DNA of 64,000 nucleotides from Spectribacter acetivorans (GCF_031846305.1 NZ_JAVRHY010000010.1:1-64000), one strand, 5' to 3'; shown: positions 54,290 through 63,604, counted from the stretch's first letter. The notes: a model not told the origin generated them from the sequence alone. A program made the numbers and translations.

Positions 54290-54994
54290 ATGGGGAATTG
54301 GACACTGGTCAAGGGATTCGCGGCGGTTGCCTGCTCGGGGGCCTTGATGGGGTTGCCGGCAACCAGCGCGCTGGCAGACAACCACTCGGGCGGCGATGGC
54401 GCCTACTGGACCAATCCGGACGGTGAAGTCTGGGTGAATGCGGACGGTGAATGCTGGTATACGCCGAACGCGCCCAAGGAAGAGCCGCGCGAAGAATGCG
54501 GCGACAAGGTGGCGCAGGCCGAACCCGAGCCGAAGGATTCCGACGGCGACGGCGTGATCGACGCCAACGATGAGTGCCCGGGAACACCGGCCGGCACGGA
54601 AGTGGACTCAGTCGGCTGCCCGGTGGAAAAGGACGCGCCGATCGTGCTGAAGGGCGTGAAGTTCGAATTCAACTCGGCGAAGCTCACCGCTGGTGCGGAA
54701 AGCCGGCTCGATAACGTGGTCAATGCGCTCACGTCAGCGGACGGCATTGATGTTCGCATCGAAGGCCACACCGACAGCATCGGTTCCAACGAGTACAACC
54801 TCGAGTTGTCTCAGGACCGGGCCGATTCGGTGAAAGCCTACCTGGTGGACAACGGCATCGCTGCCAGCCGCATGGTGACTCGCGGCTTCGGTGAGACGCG
54901 CCCGGTGGCGCCGAACACCCAGCCGGACGGCAGTGACAACCCGGCCGGTCGTGCCGAAAACCGCCGCGTGGAACTGCACGTCATCGACGAGTAG
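54290..54994 (+). CDS. OmpA family protein with calcium-binding repeat
   Basis: A 234-residue protein. The signal peptide (about 1-29) ends ALA. The mature start has a Trp-rich repeat (YWTNPDGEVWVNADGECWYT), followed by a thrombospondin-type-3-like Ca2+ site (DSDGDGVIDANDECPGTP) and a C-terminal OmpA/peptidoglycan-binding domain (KGVKFEFNSAKL, IEGHTDSIGSNEYNLELSQDRA, then GRAENRRVELHV). It lacks a beta-barrel, so it probably tethers the outer membrane or periplasm to peptidoglycan. A GGAGGA site precedes ATG 54290. A strong terminator follows. Confidence 0.92.
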   Translation: MGNWTLVKGFAAVACSGALMGLPATSALADNHSGGDGAYWTNPDGEVWVNADGECWYTPNAPKEEPREECGDKVAQAEPEPKDSDGDGVIDANDECPGTPAGTEVDSVGCPVEKDAPIVLKGVKFEFNSAKLTAGAESRLDNVVNALTSADGIDVRIEGHTDSIGSNEYNLELSQDRADSVKAYLVDNGIAASRMVTRGFGETRPVAPNTQPDGSDNPAGRAENRRVELHVIDE

Positions 54995-55015
54995 TCGATC
55001 ACCGGTGGGTTGATC

Positions 55016-55050
55016 AGGCCCGGTCCGCGTTTCGCGGGCCGGGCCTTTTC
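55016..55050 (+). terminator. rho-independent terminator of the OmpA-like gene
   Basis: A 14-bp stem (AGGCCCGGTCCGCG with CGCGGGCCGGGCCT, one T-G pair) with a TTT loop is followed by TTTC. It begins 22 bases after the stop codon. Confidence 0.88.
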
Positions 55051-55083
55051 GTTGGCGGACCAGCCAATAAATCCGACGGCGAA

Positions 55084-56769
55084 TCAGTCGGTAACAGCAC
55101 CCCGGCTGGCGGTCGACACCAGCCGCGCATACTTGGCCAGCACGCCACGGGTCACCCGCGGTGCCGGTGCCTGCCAGGCCGCGCGACGGCGCTCGAACTC
55201 GACATCGTCGACCTCGAGCCGAAGCAGCCGGCGGTCGGCGTCGATGGTGATGGTGTCGCCCTCCTCGACCAGCGCAATGCCCCCGCCCACGGCGGCCTCA
55301 GGCGCCACGTGGCCCACCACCATGCCGTAGGTGCCGCCGGAGAAGCGGCCATCCGTGATCAGGCCGACCTTGTCGCCCAGCCCGCGGCCGATCAGCGCCG
55401 ACGTGGGCGACAGCATTTCCCGCATGCCCGGTCCGCCTTTCGGCCCTTCGTAGCGAATCACCACCACGTCGCCGGCCCGGATGCGATCCTCCAGGATGGC
55501 GCCCATCGCCTCTTCCTCGGAATCAAACACCCGCGCCGGGCCGGTGATCGCGGCCTTCTTCAGGCCGGTGATCTTGGCCACGGCGCCTTCCTCGGCCAGG
55601 TTGCCCTTCAGAATGGCGAGGTGGCCGGCCGCATAGACCGGGTCGTTCATCGGCCGGATCACGCCCTGCCCGGCCGGCGGCTCGTTCGGTACCTCGGCCA
55701 GTACCTCGGCCAGAGTCGCGCCGGTGATGGTCCGGCAGTCTCCGTGCAGCAATCCGGCATGGAGCAGCATCTTCATCACCTGCGGCACGCCGCCCGCGGC
55801 GTGCAAGTCCACGGTGAGGTAGCGGCCCGAGGGCTTGAGATCGCACAGCACCGGCACCCGTCCGCGGATGCGTTCGAAATCGTCGATGCTCAGTTCGACT
55901 TCCGCCGCGTGGGCGATCGCCAGCAGGTGCAGCACCGCATTGGTGGAACCGCCCAGCGCCATGATGACCGCGATGGCATTCTCGAACGCCTTCCGGGTGA
56001 GCAGGTCGCGCGGCCGAATATCCTGTTCGATTGCCTGAACCAGGACGCGGGCCGACGCGGCGGCACTCTCGCCCTTCTCGTCGTCCTCCGCCGCCATGGT
56101 GGAGGAATACGGCAGGCTCATGCCCATGGTCTCGAACGCGCTGGACATGGTGTTGGCCGTATACATGCCGCCACAGGAGCCGGCGCCGGGGCAGGCATTG
56201 CATTCCACCGCCCGCAACCGCTCGTTGTCGATGGTGCCGGCCGAGAACTGGCCCACCGCCTCGAAGATCGACACCAGGTTGAGGTCCTCCCCATCCAGCT
56301 TGCCCGGCTTGATGGTGCCGCCATAGACGAAGATGGCGGGGATGTTCATGCGGGCCATGGCGATCATGGCGCCCGGCATGTTCTTGTCGCAGCCGCCCAG
56401 GGCCACCACGCCATCCATGCTCTCGGCCTGGCAGGCGGTCTCGATGGAATCAGCGATCACCTCGCGCGATACCAGCGAATACTTCATGCCCGGCGTGCCC
56501 ATGGAAATGCCGTCGGACACGGTGATGGTGCCGAAGGTCTGGGCCTTGGCCCCGCCAGTTTCCAGCGCCTCGACGGTGCGGTCGGTCAGCGCATTGAGCC
56601 CGACATTGCAGGGGGTGATGGTCGAGTAGCCGTTGGCCACCCCGACGATCGGCTTGTCGAAGTCGGCGTCGGAATAGCCCATTGCGCGCAGCATGCCGCG
56701 ATTGGGCGCGCGCGCCAGCCCCTGCGTGATCACGCTGCTGCGGCGCTTGCGCTCGTCACTCTGGCCCAT
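55084..56769 (-). CDS. ilvD: dihydroxy-acid dehydratase
   Basis: A 561-residue enzyme converting 2,3-dihydroxy-acids to 2-oxoacids in branched-chain amino acid synthesis. The Fe-S cysteines are Cys54 (STITPCNVG), Cys127 (GGCDKNMPGA) and Cys199 (CPGAGSCGGMYTANTMS). This length and spacing fit the [2Fe-2S] type found in plants and mycobacteria, not the longer E. coli [4Fe-4S] type; that distinction is inference. The start at 56769 begins MGQSDERKRRSSVITQG; the ATG at 56829 lies in the terminator of the upstream gene and is rejected. Confidence 0.95.
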   Translation of the reverse strand: MGQSDERKRRSSVITQGLARAPNRGMLRAMGYSDADFDKPIVGVANGYSTITPCNVGLNALTDRTVEALETGGAKAQTFGTITVSDGISMGTPGMKYSLVSREVIADSIETACQAESMDGVVALGGCDKNMPGAMIAMARMNIPAIFVYGGTIKPGKLDGEDLNLVSIFEAVGQFSAGTIDNERLRAVECNACPGAGSCGGMYTANTMSSAFETMGMSLPYSSTMAAEDDEKGESAAASARVLVQAIEQDIRPRDLLTRKAFENAIAVIMALGGSTNAVLHLLAIAHAAEVELSIDDFERIRGRVPVLCDLKPSGRYLTVDLHAAGGVPQVMKMLLHAGLLHGDCRTITGATLAEVLAEVPNEPPAGQGVIRPMNDPVYAAGHLAILKGNLAEEGAVAKITGLKKAAITGPARVFDSEEEAMGAILEDRIRAGDVVVIRYEGPKGGPGMREMLSPTSALIGRGLGDKVGLITDGRFSGGTYGMVVGHVAPEAAVGGGIALVEEGDTITIDADRRLLRLEVDDVEFERRRAAWQAPAPRVTRGVLAKYARLVSTASRGAVTD

Positions 56770-56829
56770 CTGGAAACTCCCGGTAGCGTGGGGAAAGCGG
56801 GCTATTATGCCCGCTTCATGAGCGCCCAC

Positions 56830-56858
56830 AAAAAAGGGGCGCCCGCCTCGGGCGCCCC
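56830..56858 (-). terminator. rho-independent terminator of the peroxiredoxin gene
   Basis: On the minus strand a perfect 10-bp stem (GGGGCGCCCG with CGGGCGCCCC) has a 3-base loop and is followed by six Ts. It lies 28 bases after the peroxiredoxin stop and separates it from ilvD. Confidence 0.93.
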
Positions 56859-56885
56859 GTCATGCAGGCACGAGACCGACCGTGA

Positions 56886-57518
56886 TCAGCCCGGCTGCCG
56901 GGTCACGCGCAGGTAGGGCTTGAGTTCCTTCCAGCCATCGGGAAAGTGCTCGCGCGCCTCGTCGTCTGACAGCGTTGGCAGAATGATCACGTCCTCGCCG
57001 GCCTGCCAGTTCACCGGCGTAGCCACCTTGTGGCCGTCGGTCAGCTGGATCGAATCGATCACCCGCAGGATTTCAGCGAAGTTGCGGCCAGCGCTCTTCG
57101 GGTAGGTCATGGTCATGCGAACCTTCTTGTTCGGGTCGATGACGAACACCGACCGCACCGTGGAGGTGTCGCCCGCCCCCGGATGGATCATGTCGTAGAG
57201 TTCGGAAACCTTGCGATCCGGATCGGCGATGATCGGGAAGTTCACCGCGCTGCCCTGGGTTTCCTCGATGTCACCCGACCAGGCGCGATGGTCTTCCACC
57301 GAGTCCACCGACAGCACGATCGCCTTGGCGTTGCGCTTGTCGAACTCGGCCTTCAGGCGCGCCGTCTCGCCAAGTTCGGTGGTGCAGACCGGCGTGAAAT
57401 CGGCGGGGTGAGAATAGAAAACCACCCAGGAATCCCCGATCCAGTCGTGAAAACGGATGCGGCCTTCGGTGGTATCGGCTTCGAAATCCGGCGCGGTGTC
57501 GCCAAGTCGCAGTGCCAT
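56886..57518 (-). CDS. peroxiredoxin, 1-Cys (Prx6) type
   Basis: A 210-residue thiol peroxidase. MALRLGDTAPDFEADTTEG opens the fold, and the peroxidatic Cys45 lies in HPADFTPVCTTELG. The C-terminal half (TPVNWQAGEDVIILPTLSDDEA) and the absence of a second conserved Cys put it in the Prx6/1-Cys group, which reduces H2O2 and organic or lipid peroxides in the cytoplasm. The ATG at 57518 is chosen over 57587. It is divergent from cutA, with no OxyR-like site recognised by eye. Confidence 0.95.
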   Translation of the reverse strand: MALRLGDTAPDFEADTTEGRIRFHDWIGDSWVVFYSHPADFTPVCTTELGETARLKAEFDKRNAKAIVLSVDSVEDHRAWSGDIEETQGSAVNFPIIADPDRKVSELYDMIHPGAGDTSTVRSVFVIDPNKKVRMTMTYPKSAGRNFAEILRVIDSIQLTDGHKVATPVNWQAGEDVIILPTLSDDEAREHFPDGWKELKPYLRVTRQPG

Positions 57519-57675
57519 GGGATTACTCCATCGGTTGTATGTTGCTGCCCGGACCGCTGGTTTAAGGGCATATGCCGCGCTTTTCAACCAATGTCATGGT
57601 TATATCTTTAGTGACAAAGGGACCAGGTCTTCCTACCATCCGCGGCTACCCTTTCAACGGCAACAGGTTTCATCC

Positions 57676-58014
57676 GTGACCGAAACCCGCGATACGACGG
57701 TTTATATCGTCCACGTCACCTGTCCGGCGCCGGCCGTAGCCAACAAGATTTCGCGCACCCTGGTGGAGGAACAACTGGCGGCCTGCGTCAATGTCGTACC
57801 CGGTCTGCAATCGGTTTACCGCTGGCAGGGTCAGGTAGAGGTGGACGAAGAACTTCTGCTGCTGATCAAGACCACGGCGGACCGCTTCGAGTCGCTGAAA
57901 ACCCGGGTGCTGGCACTGCATCCGGACGAACTCCCCGAGATCCTCGCGGTCCGAGCCGCGAACGGACTGGACGGCTATCTGCAATGGGTCAAGGAGACCA
58001 CGGAACCCACATGA
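57676..58014 (+). CDS. cutA: divalent-cation tolerance protein CutA
   Basis: A 112-residue trimeric PII-like-fold protein. VYIVHVTCPAPAVANKISRTLVEEQLAACVNVVPGLQSVYRWQG and EELLLLIKTT are characteristic. CutA was linked to copper tolerance, but its biochemical role is unclear. The start is GTG at 57676. The stop overlaps the dsbD ATG (ATGA), as in many gammaproteobacteria, so CutA and DsbD are coupled. Confidence 0.93.
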   Translation: MTETRDTTVYIVHVTCPAPAVANKISRTLVEEQLAACVNVVPGLQSVYRWQGQVEVDEELLLLIKTTADRFESLKTRVLALHPDELPEILAVRAANGLDGYLQWVKETTEPT

Positions 58015-59795
58015 AGGTATCGAGAGCCGGCCTGGCGCTGCTTCTGCTGACGATCAGCGCCCTCGCATTCGGTCAGTCGGGGCTGCTGCAGAACAGCAAT
58101 CGCGACTTCCTCCCGGTGGACGAAGCTTTCGTGCTGGATGCCGAGCCCGCCGAGAACAAGCTGACCCTGCATTGGCAGATCGCCGAGGACTACTACCTGT
58201 ACCGTCACGCCCTCGCCTTCGAACCGGTCGGCGATAACGATCTGCGCCTGGGCGATCCGGAGATTCCGGACGGCGAGGTCCATGAAGACGAGTTCTTCGG
58301 CGAAGTGGAAACCTACCGCCGCTCACTGTCGGTGGAAATTCCGATCGAGGGAGACATCGGCGACGATGCCCGCGTGGCGGTCACCTACCAGGGCTGCGCC
58401 GACGCCGGCCTCTGCTACCCGCCGGAAACCCGTGAAATTGCACTCGCCGACGGCAGCACCGCATCGCCCTCCCCGGACCCGCCATCGACCGGTTTCCGCG
58501 CGGAACAGGACCGGCTGGCCGATACCCTGAGCGGCGACGGGCGGCTGTGGACCCTGGCCACGTTCCTCGGCCTCGGCCTGCTGCTGGCCTTCACCCCCTG
58601 CGTGCTGCCGATGATTCCGATCCTGTCGGGCATCATCGTCGGCCAGTCCGGCGCGGTCGGGCCCTGGCGGGGATTGCTGCTGTCATCGGCCTATGTGCTG
58701 GCCATGGCGGCCGCGTACACGGTATTCGGCGTAATCGCGGCACTCAGCGGCCTCAACCTCCAGGCGGCGCTGCAATCGCCCTGGGTGGTGGCCCCGTTCG
58801 CGCTGGTGTTCCTGGCACTGTCGCTGGCCATGTTCGGCTTCTACCAACTACAGCTACCGGCCGGGCTGCAGGCTCGCCTGTCCGCGGTGGGGCGCGATCG
58901 CGGCGGCCTCGCCGGCGCCGGTCTCATGGGCTTCGTTTCAGCACTGATCGTGGGTCCCTGCCTGGCCCCGCCGCTGGCCGGGGCCCTGCTCTACATCAGC
59001 ACCAGCGGTGACGCGCTGCTGGGCGGCCTGGCCCTGTTCTGCCTGGGCCTGGGCATGGGTCTGCCGCTGATCGTGCTCGGCACGGTGGGCGGTGGCGTGC
59101 TGCCGCGTGCCGGACAGTGGATGCAGCATATCAACGCGCTGTTCGGCGTCATCCTGCTGGGCGTGGCCATCTGGCTGCTGGGGCGCATTGTGCCGGGCCC
59201 GATCGAACTGGTGCTTTGGGCCGGGCTATTTGCCGGCTATGGGGCACACCTGGGTGCCTTCGGTGGCGCCGCCGGCGCCCACAGCCTGCGCCAGGGCGCC
59301 GGCTTGCTGGCGCTGATCTACGCCGCGGTGCTGATCGTGGGCGCCAGCGGTGGCGCAGGCGACCCGCTGCGGCCGCTGGCGCCGTTCACCGGCGGCGGGT
59401 CCACGGCTTCTGCTGCCAATCCCGACGCCAGTCCATTCACCCGCCTTCAAAGCAGCGACGCCCTGCGGCAGGCGATGGCGCAGGCTGCCAACGACGGCCA
59501 GCCCGCGGTGGTCGACTTTTACGCCGACTGGTGCGTGGAATGCGTCAACATGGAACACCGCGTGTTCAACCAGCCCGAGGTCGGCAATGCGCTGGACGGG
59601 GTGGCGGCGCTGCAACTCGACGTGACCGATTACACCAGCGGACAACGCGCCCTGATGCGGGAATTCGGGGTCGTCGGGCCACCCACCATCCTGTTCATCG
59701 GCGCCGACGGCGAGGAACGCCGCGACTACCGGCTGATTGGCGAAACCGATACCGCCGGCTTCGTCCGGCGCCTGCGCGACGCGGTCTCGCCGTGA
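58011..59795 (+). CDS. dsbD: thiol:disulfide interchange protein DsbD
   Basis: A 594-residue inner-membrane protein that carries electrons from cytoplasmic thioredoxin to the periplasm. Signal peptide (1-21); N-terminal alpha domain with its cysteine pair in GCADAGLCYPPE; an eight-helix core with a conserved cysteine in each of AFTPCVLPMIPIL and VGPCLAPPLAGAL; C-terminal thioredoxin-like domain with YADWCVECVNME (Cys-Val-Glu-Cys). All six redox cysteines are present. It overlaps cutA upstream and the TlpA-like gene downstream (GTGA). Confidence 0.96.
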   Translation: MKVSRAGLALLLLTISALAFGQSGLLQNSNRDFLPVDEAFVLDAEPAENKLTLHWQIAEDYYLYRHALAFEPVGDNDLRLGDPEIPDGEVHEDEFFGEVETYRRSLSVEIPIEGDIGDDARVAVTYQGCADAGLCYPPETREIALADGSTASPSPDPPSTGFRAEQDRLADTLSGDGRLWTLATFLGLGLLLAFTPCVLPMIPILSGIIVGQSGAVGPWRGLLLSSAYVLAMAAAYTVFGVIAALSGLNLQAALQSPWVVAPFALVFLALSLAMFGFYQLQLPAGLQARLSAVGRDRGGLAGAGLMGFVSALIVGPCLAPPLAGALLYISTSGDALLGGLALFCLGLGMGLPLIVLGTVGGGVLPRAGQWMQHINALFGVILLGVAIWLLGRIVPGPIELVLWAGLFAGYGAHLGAFGGAAGAHSLRQGAGLLALIYAAVLIVGASGGAGDPLRPLAPFTGGGSTASAANPDASPFTRLQSSDALRQAMAQAANDGQPAVVDFYADWCVECVNMEHRVFNQPEVGNALDGVAALQLDVTDYTSGQRALMREFGVVGPPTILFIGADGEERRDYRLIGETDTAGFVRRLRDAVSP

Positions 59796-60301
59796 GCCGC
59801 CGCACCGCCAGTTGGCTGGTCGGCCTGGCCCTGCTGCTGGCAGGGGGCGGGTTGATCGCCTGGCTACTGATGACGCCGCCGCTGGAACTGCCGGACGTGG
59901 CGATCGCGGATCTCGACGGCGAACCGAAAACCCTGGAAAGCTGGGCCGGCAAGATCCGGGTGGTCAACTTCTGGGCCACCTGGTGCAAGCCCTGCCGCGA
60001 GGAAGTGCCCATGCTGATCGCCGCACAGCGCGACCTGACTGACCACGACGTGCAGATCATCGGCCTGGCCATGGATGACGCCGACACCGCGGCCCGCTTC
60101 GCGCAGGAGTACGAGATCAACTACCCGGTCCTGGCCGACACCAGCGCGGTCATGCGGGTGCAGGATCAACTGCGCGCCGGTCAGGGCCTGCCGGTGACGC
60201 TGGTGGTGGATCGCCGCGGGCGCATCGAAGCCCGAGCGGTCGGCGAAATCACCCGCGAGGACCTCGACCGGATGCTGGCCCCGTTGCTGAAACAGCCCTG
60301 A
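59792..60301 (+). CDS. TlpA-like membrane-anchored thioredoxin
   Basis: A 169-residue protein with an N-terminal membrane anchor (about 8-27) and a TlpA/ResA-type thioredoxin domain with VVNFWATWCKPCREEVPML (Cys65-Lys-Pro-Cys68), GLAMDDADTAARFAQEY and GLPVTLVVDRRG (cis-proline). It should act in the periplasm as a reductant, probably receiving electrons from DsbD, whose stop overlaps its GTG start. The target (for example cytochrome c maturation) is not shown by the sequence. Confidence 0.92.
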   Translation: MSRRTASWLVGLALLLAGGGLIAWLLMTPPLELPDVAIADLDGEPKTLESWAGKIRVVNFWATWCKPCREEVPMLIAAQRDLTDHDVQIIGLAMDDADTAARFAQEYEINYPVLADTSAVMRVQDQLRAGQGLPVTLVVDRRGRIEARAVGEITREDLDRMLAPLLKQP

Positions 60302-60422
60302 TTCAGGGCCCGGCAAGCGCAATCTTGCCTCGAACGGGCGCGATCTGGCGCTAAAAAGGCTGGCTGTGTACATCGCCGATCGATTGCGGCACAATCAATG
60401 CAACTTCGATCAGGGCGCATGC

Positions 60423-60872
60423 GTGGCCAAGATTCTCCTGCTCAACGGTCCCAACCTCAACCGGCTGGGGCAACGCGAGCCCGGCCTCTACGGCATGCAG
60501 ACGCTGGGTGATATCGAGCAGCGCCTGCAGCAGCAGGCGGCCGAGGCCGGCACCGACTTCGCCTGCCTGCAATCGAACGCGGAAGCCGCGCTGATCGAGC
60601 GTATCCATCAGGGCGCTGAAGAAGGGGTGGACATGATCCTGTTCAACCCGGCGGCGTTCACGCACACCAGCGTCGCGCTGCGCGACGCGCTGCTGGCGGT
60701 GGATACGCCCTTCATCGAGATTCATCTGTCGAACATCTGGGCGCGGGAAGCATTCCGGCACCACTCCTATTTTTCCGATATCGCCGTCGGCGTGATCAGC
60801 GGGCTGGGCGCCCAGGGTTACGACCTGGCCATGCAGGCGGCACTGGCGCGGCTCGCCGCCGACCGCGCCTGA
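60423..60872 (+). CDS. aroQ: 3-dehydroquinate dehydratase, type II
   Basis: A 149-residue dodecameric enzyme of the shikimate pathway. ILLLNGPNLNRLGQREPGLYG carries the catalytic Tyr23 and the flexible-loop Arg; FNPAAFTHTSVALRDAL, EIHLSNIWAREAFRHHSYFS and the catalytic His in EIHLSN follow. The start is GTG at 60423. It lies 23 bases upstream of accB, in the common aroQ-accB-accC order. Confidence 0.96.
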   Translation: MAKILLLNGPNLNRLGQREPGLYGMQTLGDIEQRLQQQAAEAGTDFACLQSNAEAALIERIHQGAEEGVDMILFNPAAFTHTSVALRDALLAVDTPFIEIHLSNIWAREAFRHHSYFSDIAVGVISGLGAQGYDLAMQAALARLAADRA

Positions 60873-60895
60873 CCACAACAAACAGGGGAACCAGC

Positions 60896-61354
60896 GTGGA
60901 CATACGCAAGCTCAAGAAGCTCATCGAGCTGGTCGAATCCTCGGGCATTGCCGAGCTCGAGATCAGCGAGGGCGAGGAATCCGTGCGCATCGGCCGTTAT
61001 CCGCCGGCCGGCAGCATGCCCACCAGCGCACCTCCCGCGGCCGCGCCGCCGCCCGCCGCACCGGAACCGGCCGGCCAGGCCGCGGCGGCCGAATCCACCC
61101 CGGCCGATGACACGCCGGATGGCCACATCGTGCGCGCTCCGATGGTGGGTACGTTCTATCGAGCCCCCTCGCCGGACGCCGACGCCTACGTGGAGGTGGG
61201 CGACCGCGTGGCCTCCGATCAGACGCTGTGCATCATCGAAGCGATGAAGATGCTCAACCAGATCGAAGCCGATGCAAGCGGCGAAATCACCGCCATCCTG
61301 GTCGAAAACGGGCAGCCCGTGGAGTTCGACCAGCCCCTGTTCGTGATCGGCTGA
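60896..61354 (+). CDS. accB: acetyl-CoA carboxylase biotin carboxyl carrier protein
   Basis: A 152-residue BCCP subunit. The N-terminal part MDIRKLKKLIELVESSGIAELEI is followed by an Ala/Pro-rich linker (about 40-75), and the C-terminal biotinyl domain carries the biotin lysine Lys118 in EAMKMLNQIEA. It carries carboxyl-biotin between AccC and the AccAD carboxyltransferase for fatty acid synthesis. GTG start after an AGGGGAA site. It is seven bases upstream of accC. Confidence 0.97.
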   Translation: MDIRKLKKLIELVESSGIAELEISEGEESVRIGRYPPAGSMPTSAPPAAAPPPAAPEPAGQAAAAESTPADDTPDGHIVRAPMVGTFYRAPSPDADAYVEVGDRVASDQTLCIIEAMKMLNQIEADASGEITAILVENGQPVEFDQPLFVIG

Positions 61355-61361
61355 GCCCGCC

Positions 61362-62705
61362 ATGCTGGACAAGGTTCTGATTGCCAACCGCGGCGAAATC
61401 GCGCTGCGCATCCTGCGGGCCTGCCGCGAACTGGGCATCGACGTGGTCGCCGCCTACTCCACCGCCGACCGGGAGCAGAAGCATGTGCTGCTGGCCGAAG
61501 AGGCCGTGTGCATCGGCCCGGCGCCGGCCGCCCAGAGCTACCTGAACATGGCGGCGCTGATGAGCACCGCCGAGGTCACCGGTGCCACCGGCATCCATCC
61601 CGGGTACGGGTTCCTGTCCGAGAACGCGGATTTCGCGGAATCGGCCGAGCGCTCGGGCTTCATCTTCATCGGCCCCACGGCCGAAACCATCCGGCTGATG
61701 GGGGACAAGACCTCCGCCATCCAGGAAATGCAGACCGCCGGCGTGCCCTGCGTGCCCGGCTCGGGCGGCCCGCTGGCCGATGACGACGCCGAGAATCGCC
61801 GGATTGCCAAGGAGATCGGCTACCCGGTCATCGTGAAGGCCGTGGGCGGCGGCGGCGGCCGCGGCATGCACGTGGTCTACGAACAATCCGCGCTCGCCGG
61901 GGCGATCGACATGGCCCGGCGAGAGGCGGCGAGCGCCTTCGGCAATCCGCTGGTCTACATGGAAAAATACCTGGAAACCCCGCGGCATATCGAAATCCAG
62001 GTGCTGGCTGACCATCACGGCAATGTCATCCATCTGGGCGAACGTGACTGTTCGGTGCAGCGACGCAACCAGAAGGTGATCGAGGAAAGCCCGGCCCCCG
62101 GCATCACGCCGGAGGAACGCGAGCGCATCGGTGAACTGTGCGTGGCAGCCTGCCAGCGTATCGGCTATCGCGGGGCGGGTACCTTCGAGTTCCTGTACGA
62201 GAACGGCGAATTCCATTTCATCGAGATGAACACCCGCATCCAGGTGGAGCATCCGGTGACCGAAATGGTCACCGGGGTGGATCTGGTAGCCGAACAGCTG
62301 CGCATCGCCGACGGCCAGAAACTGCGCTGGTCTCAGGAGGACATCCGCTTCACCGGCCACGCGATCGAATGCCGGATCAATGCCGAGCACCCGGAAACCT
62401 TCGTGCCGGCCCCGGGGCGGATCGAGAAGTATCACGCCCCCGGCGGCCCCGGCATCCGGGTCGACTCGCACGCCTACGGCGGGTACACGGTGCCGCCGCA
62501 TTACGACTCCATGATCGGCAAGCTGATCGCCCACGGCGAGAACCGTGTCGCAGCCAGCGCCCGGATGCGCAACGCCCTGACCGAGATGGTGGTGGAGGGC
62601 ATCCACACCAATATAGCGCTGCATCAGCGCATTCTCGGCGAGCGCGCCCACATCGACGGCGGCGTGCACATCCACTATCTCGAACAGCTGCTGCGCGGGT
62701 CGTGA
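61362..62705 (+). CDS. accC: acetyl-CoA carboxylase biotin carboxylase subunit
   Basis: A 447-residue ATP-grasp enzyme that carboxylates the biotin of AccB. MLDKVLIANRGEIALRILRACRELG, the glycine-rich ATP loop VKAVGGGGGRGMHVV, ERDCSVQRRNQKVIEESPAP and FIEMNTRIQVEHPVTEM are canonical. Length and sequence match bacterial AccC. Its stop overlaps the prmA GTG (GTGA), so methyltransferase synthesis is coupled to AccC. Confidence 0.98.
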   Translation: MLDKVLIANRGEIALRILRACRELGIDVVAAYSTADREQKHVLLAEEAVCIGPAPAAQSYLNMAALMSTAEVTGATGIHPGYGFLSENADFAESAERSGFIFIGPTAETIRLMGDKTSAIQEMQTAGVPCVPGSGGPLADDDAENRRIAKEIGYPVIVKAVGGGGGRGMHVVYEQSALAGAIDMARREAASAFGNPLVYMEKYLETPRHIEIQVLADHHGNVIHLGERDCSVQRRNQKVIEESPAPGITPEERERIGELCVAACQRIGYRGAGTFEFLYENGEFHFIEMNTRIQVEHPVTEMVTGVDLVAEQLRIADGQKLRWSQEDIRFTGHAIECRINAEHPETFVPAPGRIEKYHAPGGPGIRVDSHAYGGYTVPPHYDSMIGKLIAHGENRVAASARMRNALTEMVVEGIHTNIALHQRILGERAHIDGGVHIHYLEQLLRGS

Positions 62706-63592
62706 TCGGGTCAGCGCCCGCATGGCTGCAGATCGAGGCCAGCGGGGCCAGCCCGGCCCTGCTGGAGGCGGTCCTGGAAGCAGAAGGTGCGGTCGCCGTC
62801 ACCGTCAGCGGCTCGGGCGACGAAATGCTGGTGGAAACCGCCCCCGGCCAGTCGCCGGCCTGGACGCAAGCGGCCGTCACCGGCCTGTTCCCCGGCGACC
62901 GCGATCCCGCCGAGCTCGCCGCGGCACTGCGTGACGCCCTGGCGCCGCGGTCGATCGACTGCCGCCCCGCCCTGATCGAAGACCGCGACTGGGTGCGGGC
63001 CTGGATGCAGGATTACCGTCCCATGCGTTTCGGCCGGCGGCTGTGGGTCTGTCCGCACCACGCCGAGGTCGAAGCCGACCCGGATTCGGTGGATCAGGTA
63101 GTGATCCGGCTGGACCCCGGCCTCGCATTCGGCACTGGTACCCACCCCACCACCGCGCTGTGTCTGGAGTGGCTGGATGCCCACCCACCCGCGGGCCGCC
63201 GCGTGCTTGACTACGGCTGCGGCTCCGGCGTGCTGGCCCTGGCCGCCGCCCGGCTCGGCGCCACCGACGTGCAAGCGGTGGACATCGACCCGCAGTCGCT
63301 GGTCGCTACCCGGGACAACGCCCGCGCCAATCAGCTCGAGCAACGGGTCAAGACGGGCCCGGTGGAAGCCGCGGAGCCGGCAGATCTGGTGCTGGCCAAC
63401 ATCCTGGCCTCGCCGCTGATCGAACTGGCGCCAACACTGGCGTCGCTCGTTCATTCCGGTGGTGGCCTAAGCCTGTCCGGCCTGCTCGCCGAGCAGGCCG
63501 ACGCCGTCCAGGCGGCCTATGCCGCGGACTTCGACTTCGTGGGCGGTGCCGCCCGTGATGGCTGGGTCCGCCTTGACGCTGTCAGGCACTGA
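62702..63592 (+). CDS. prmA: ribosomal protein L11 methyltransferase
   Basis: A 296-residue SAM enzyme that trimethylates L11. The N-terminal substrate-recognition domain (about 1-100) includes VRAWMQDYRPMRFGRRLWVCP. The linker LDPGLAFGTGTHPTTALCLEWL precedes the SAM-binding GRRVLDYGCGSGVLALAAA, then VLANILASPLIELAP. GTG start overlapping the accC stop. In E. coli PrmA follows accC less directly; the accBC-prmA order is widespread in gammaproteobacteria. Confidence 0.96.
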   Translation: MIGSAPAWLQIEASGASPALLEAVLEAEGAVAVTVSGSGDEMLVETAPGQSPAWTQAAVTGLFPGDRDPAELAAALRDALAPRSIDCRPALIEDRDWVRAWMQDYRPMRFGRRLWVCPHHAEVEADPDSVDQVVIRLDPGLAFGTGTHPTTALCLEWLDAHPPAGRRVLDYGCGSGVLALAAARLGATDVQAVDIDPQSLVATRDNARANQLEQRVKTGPVEAAEPADLVLANILASPLIELAPTLASLVHSGGGLSLSGLLAEQADAVQAAYAADFDFVGGAARDGWVRLDAVRH

Positions 63593-63604
63593 GACCCGCG
63601 CCCC

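Noticed and set aside
55309..56916. 535-codon frame antisense to ilvD
   Set aside because: Shadow of a conserved enzyme; it would also run through the peroxiredoxin terminator.
61287..62723. 478-codon frame antisense to accC
   Set aside because: It is entirely shadowed by a canonical AccC; composition is that of a high-GC antisense frame, and no motif or ribosome-binding site is visible.
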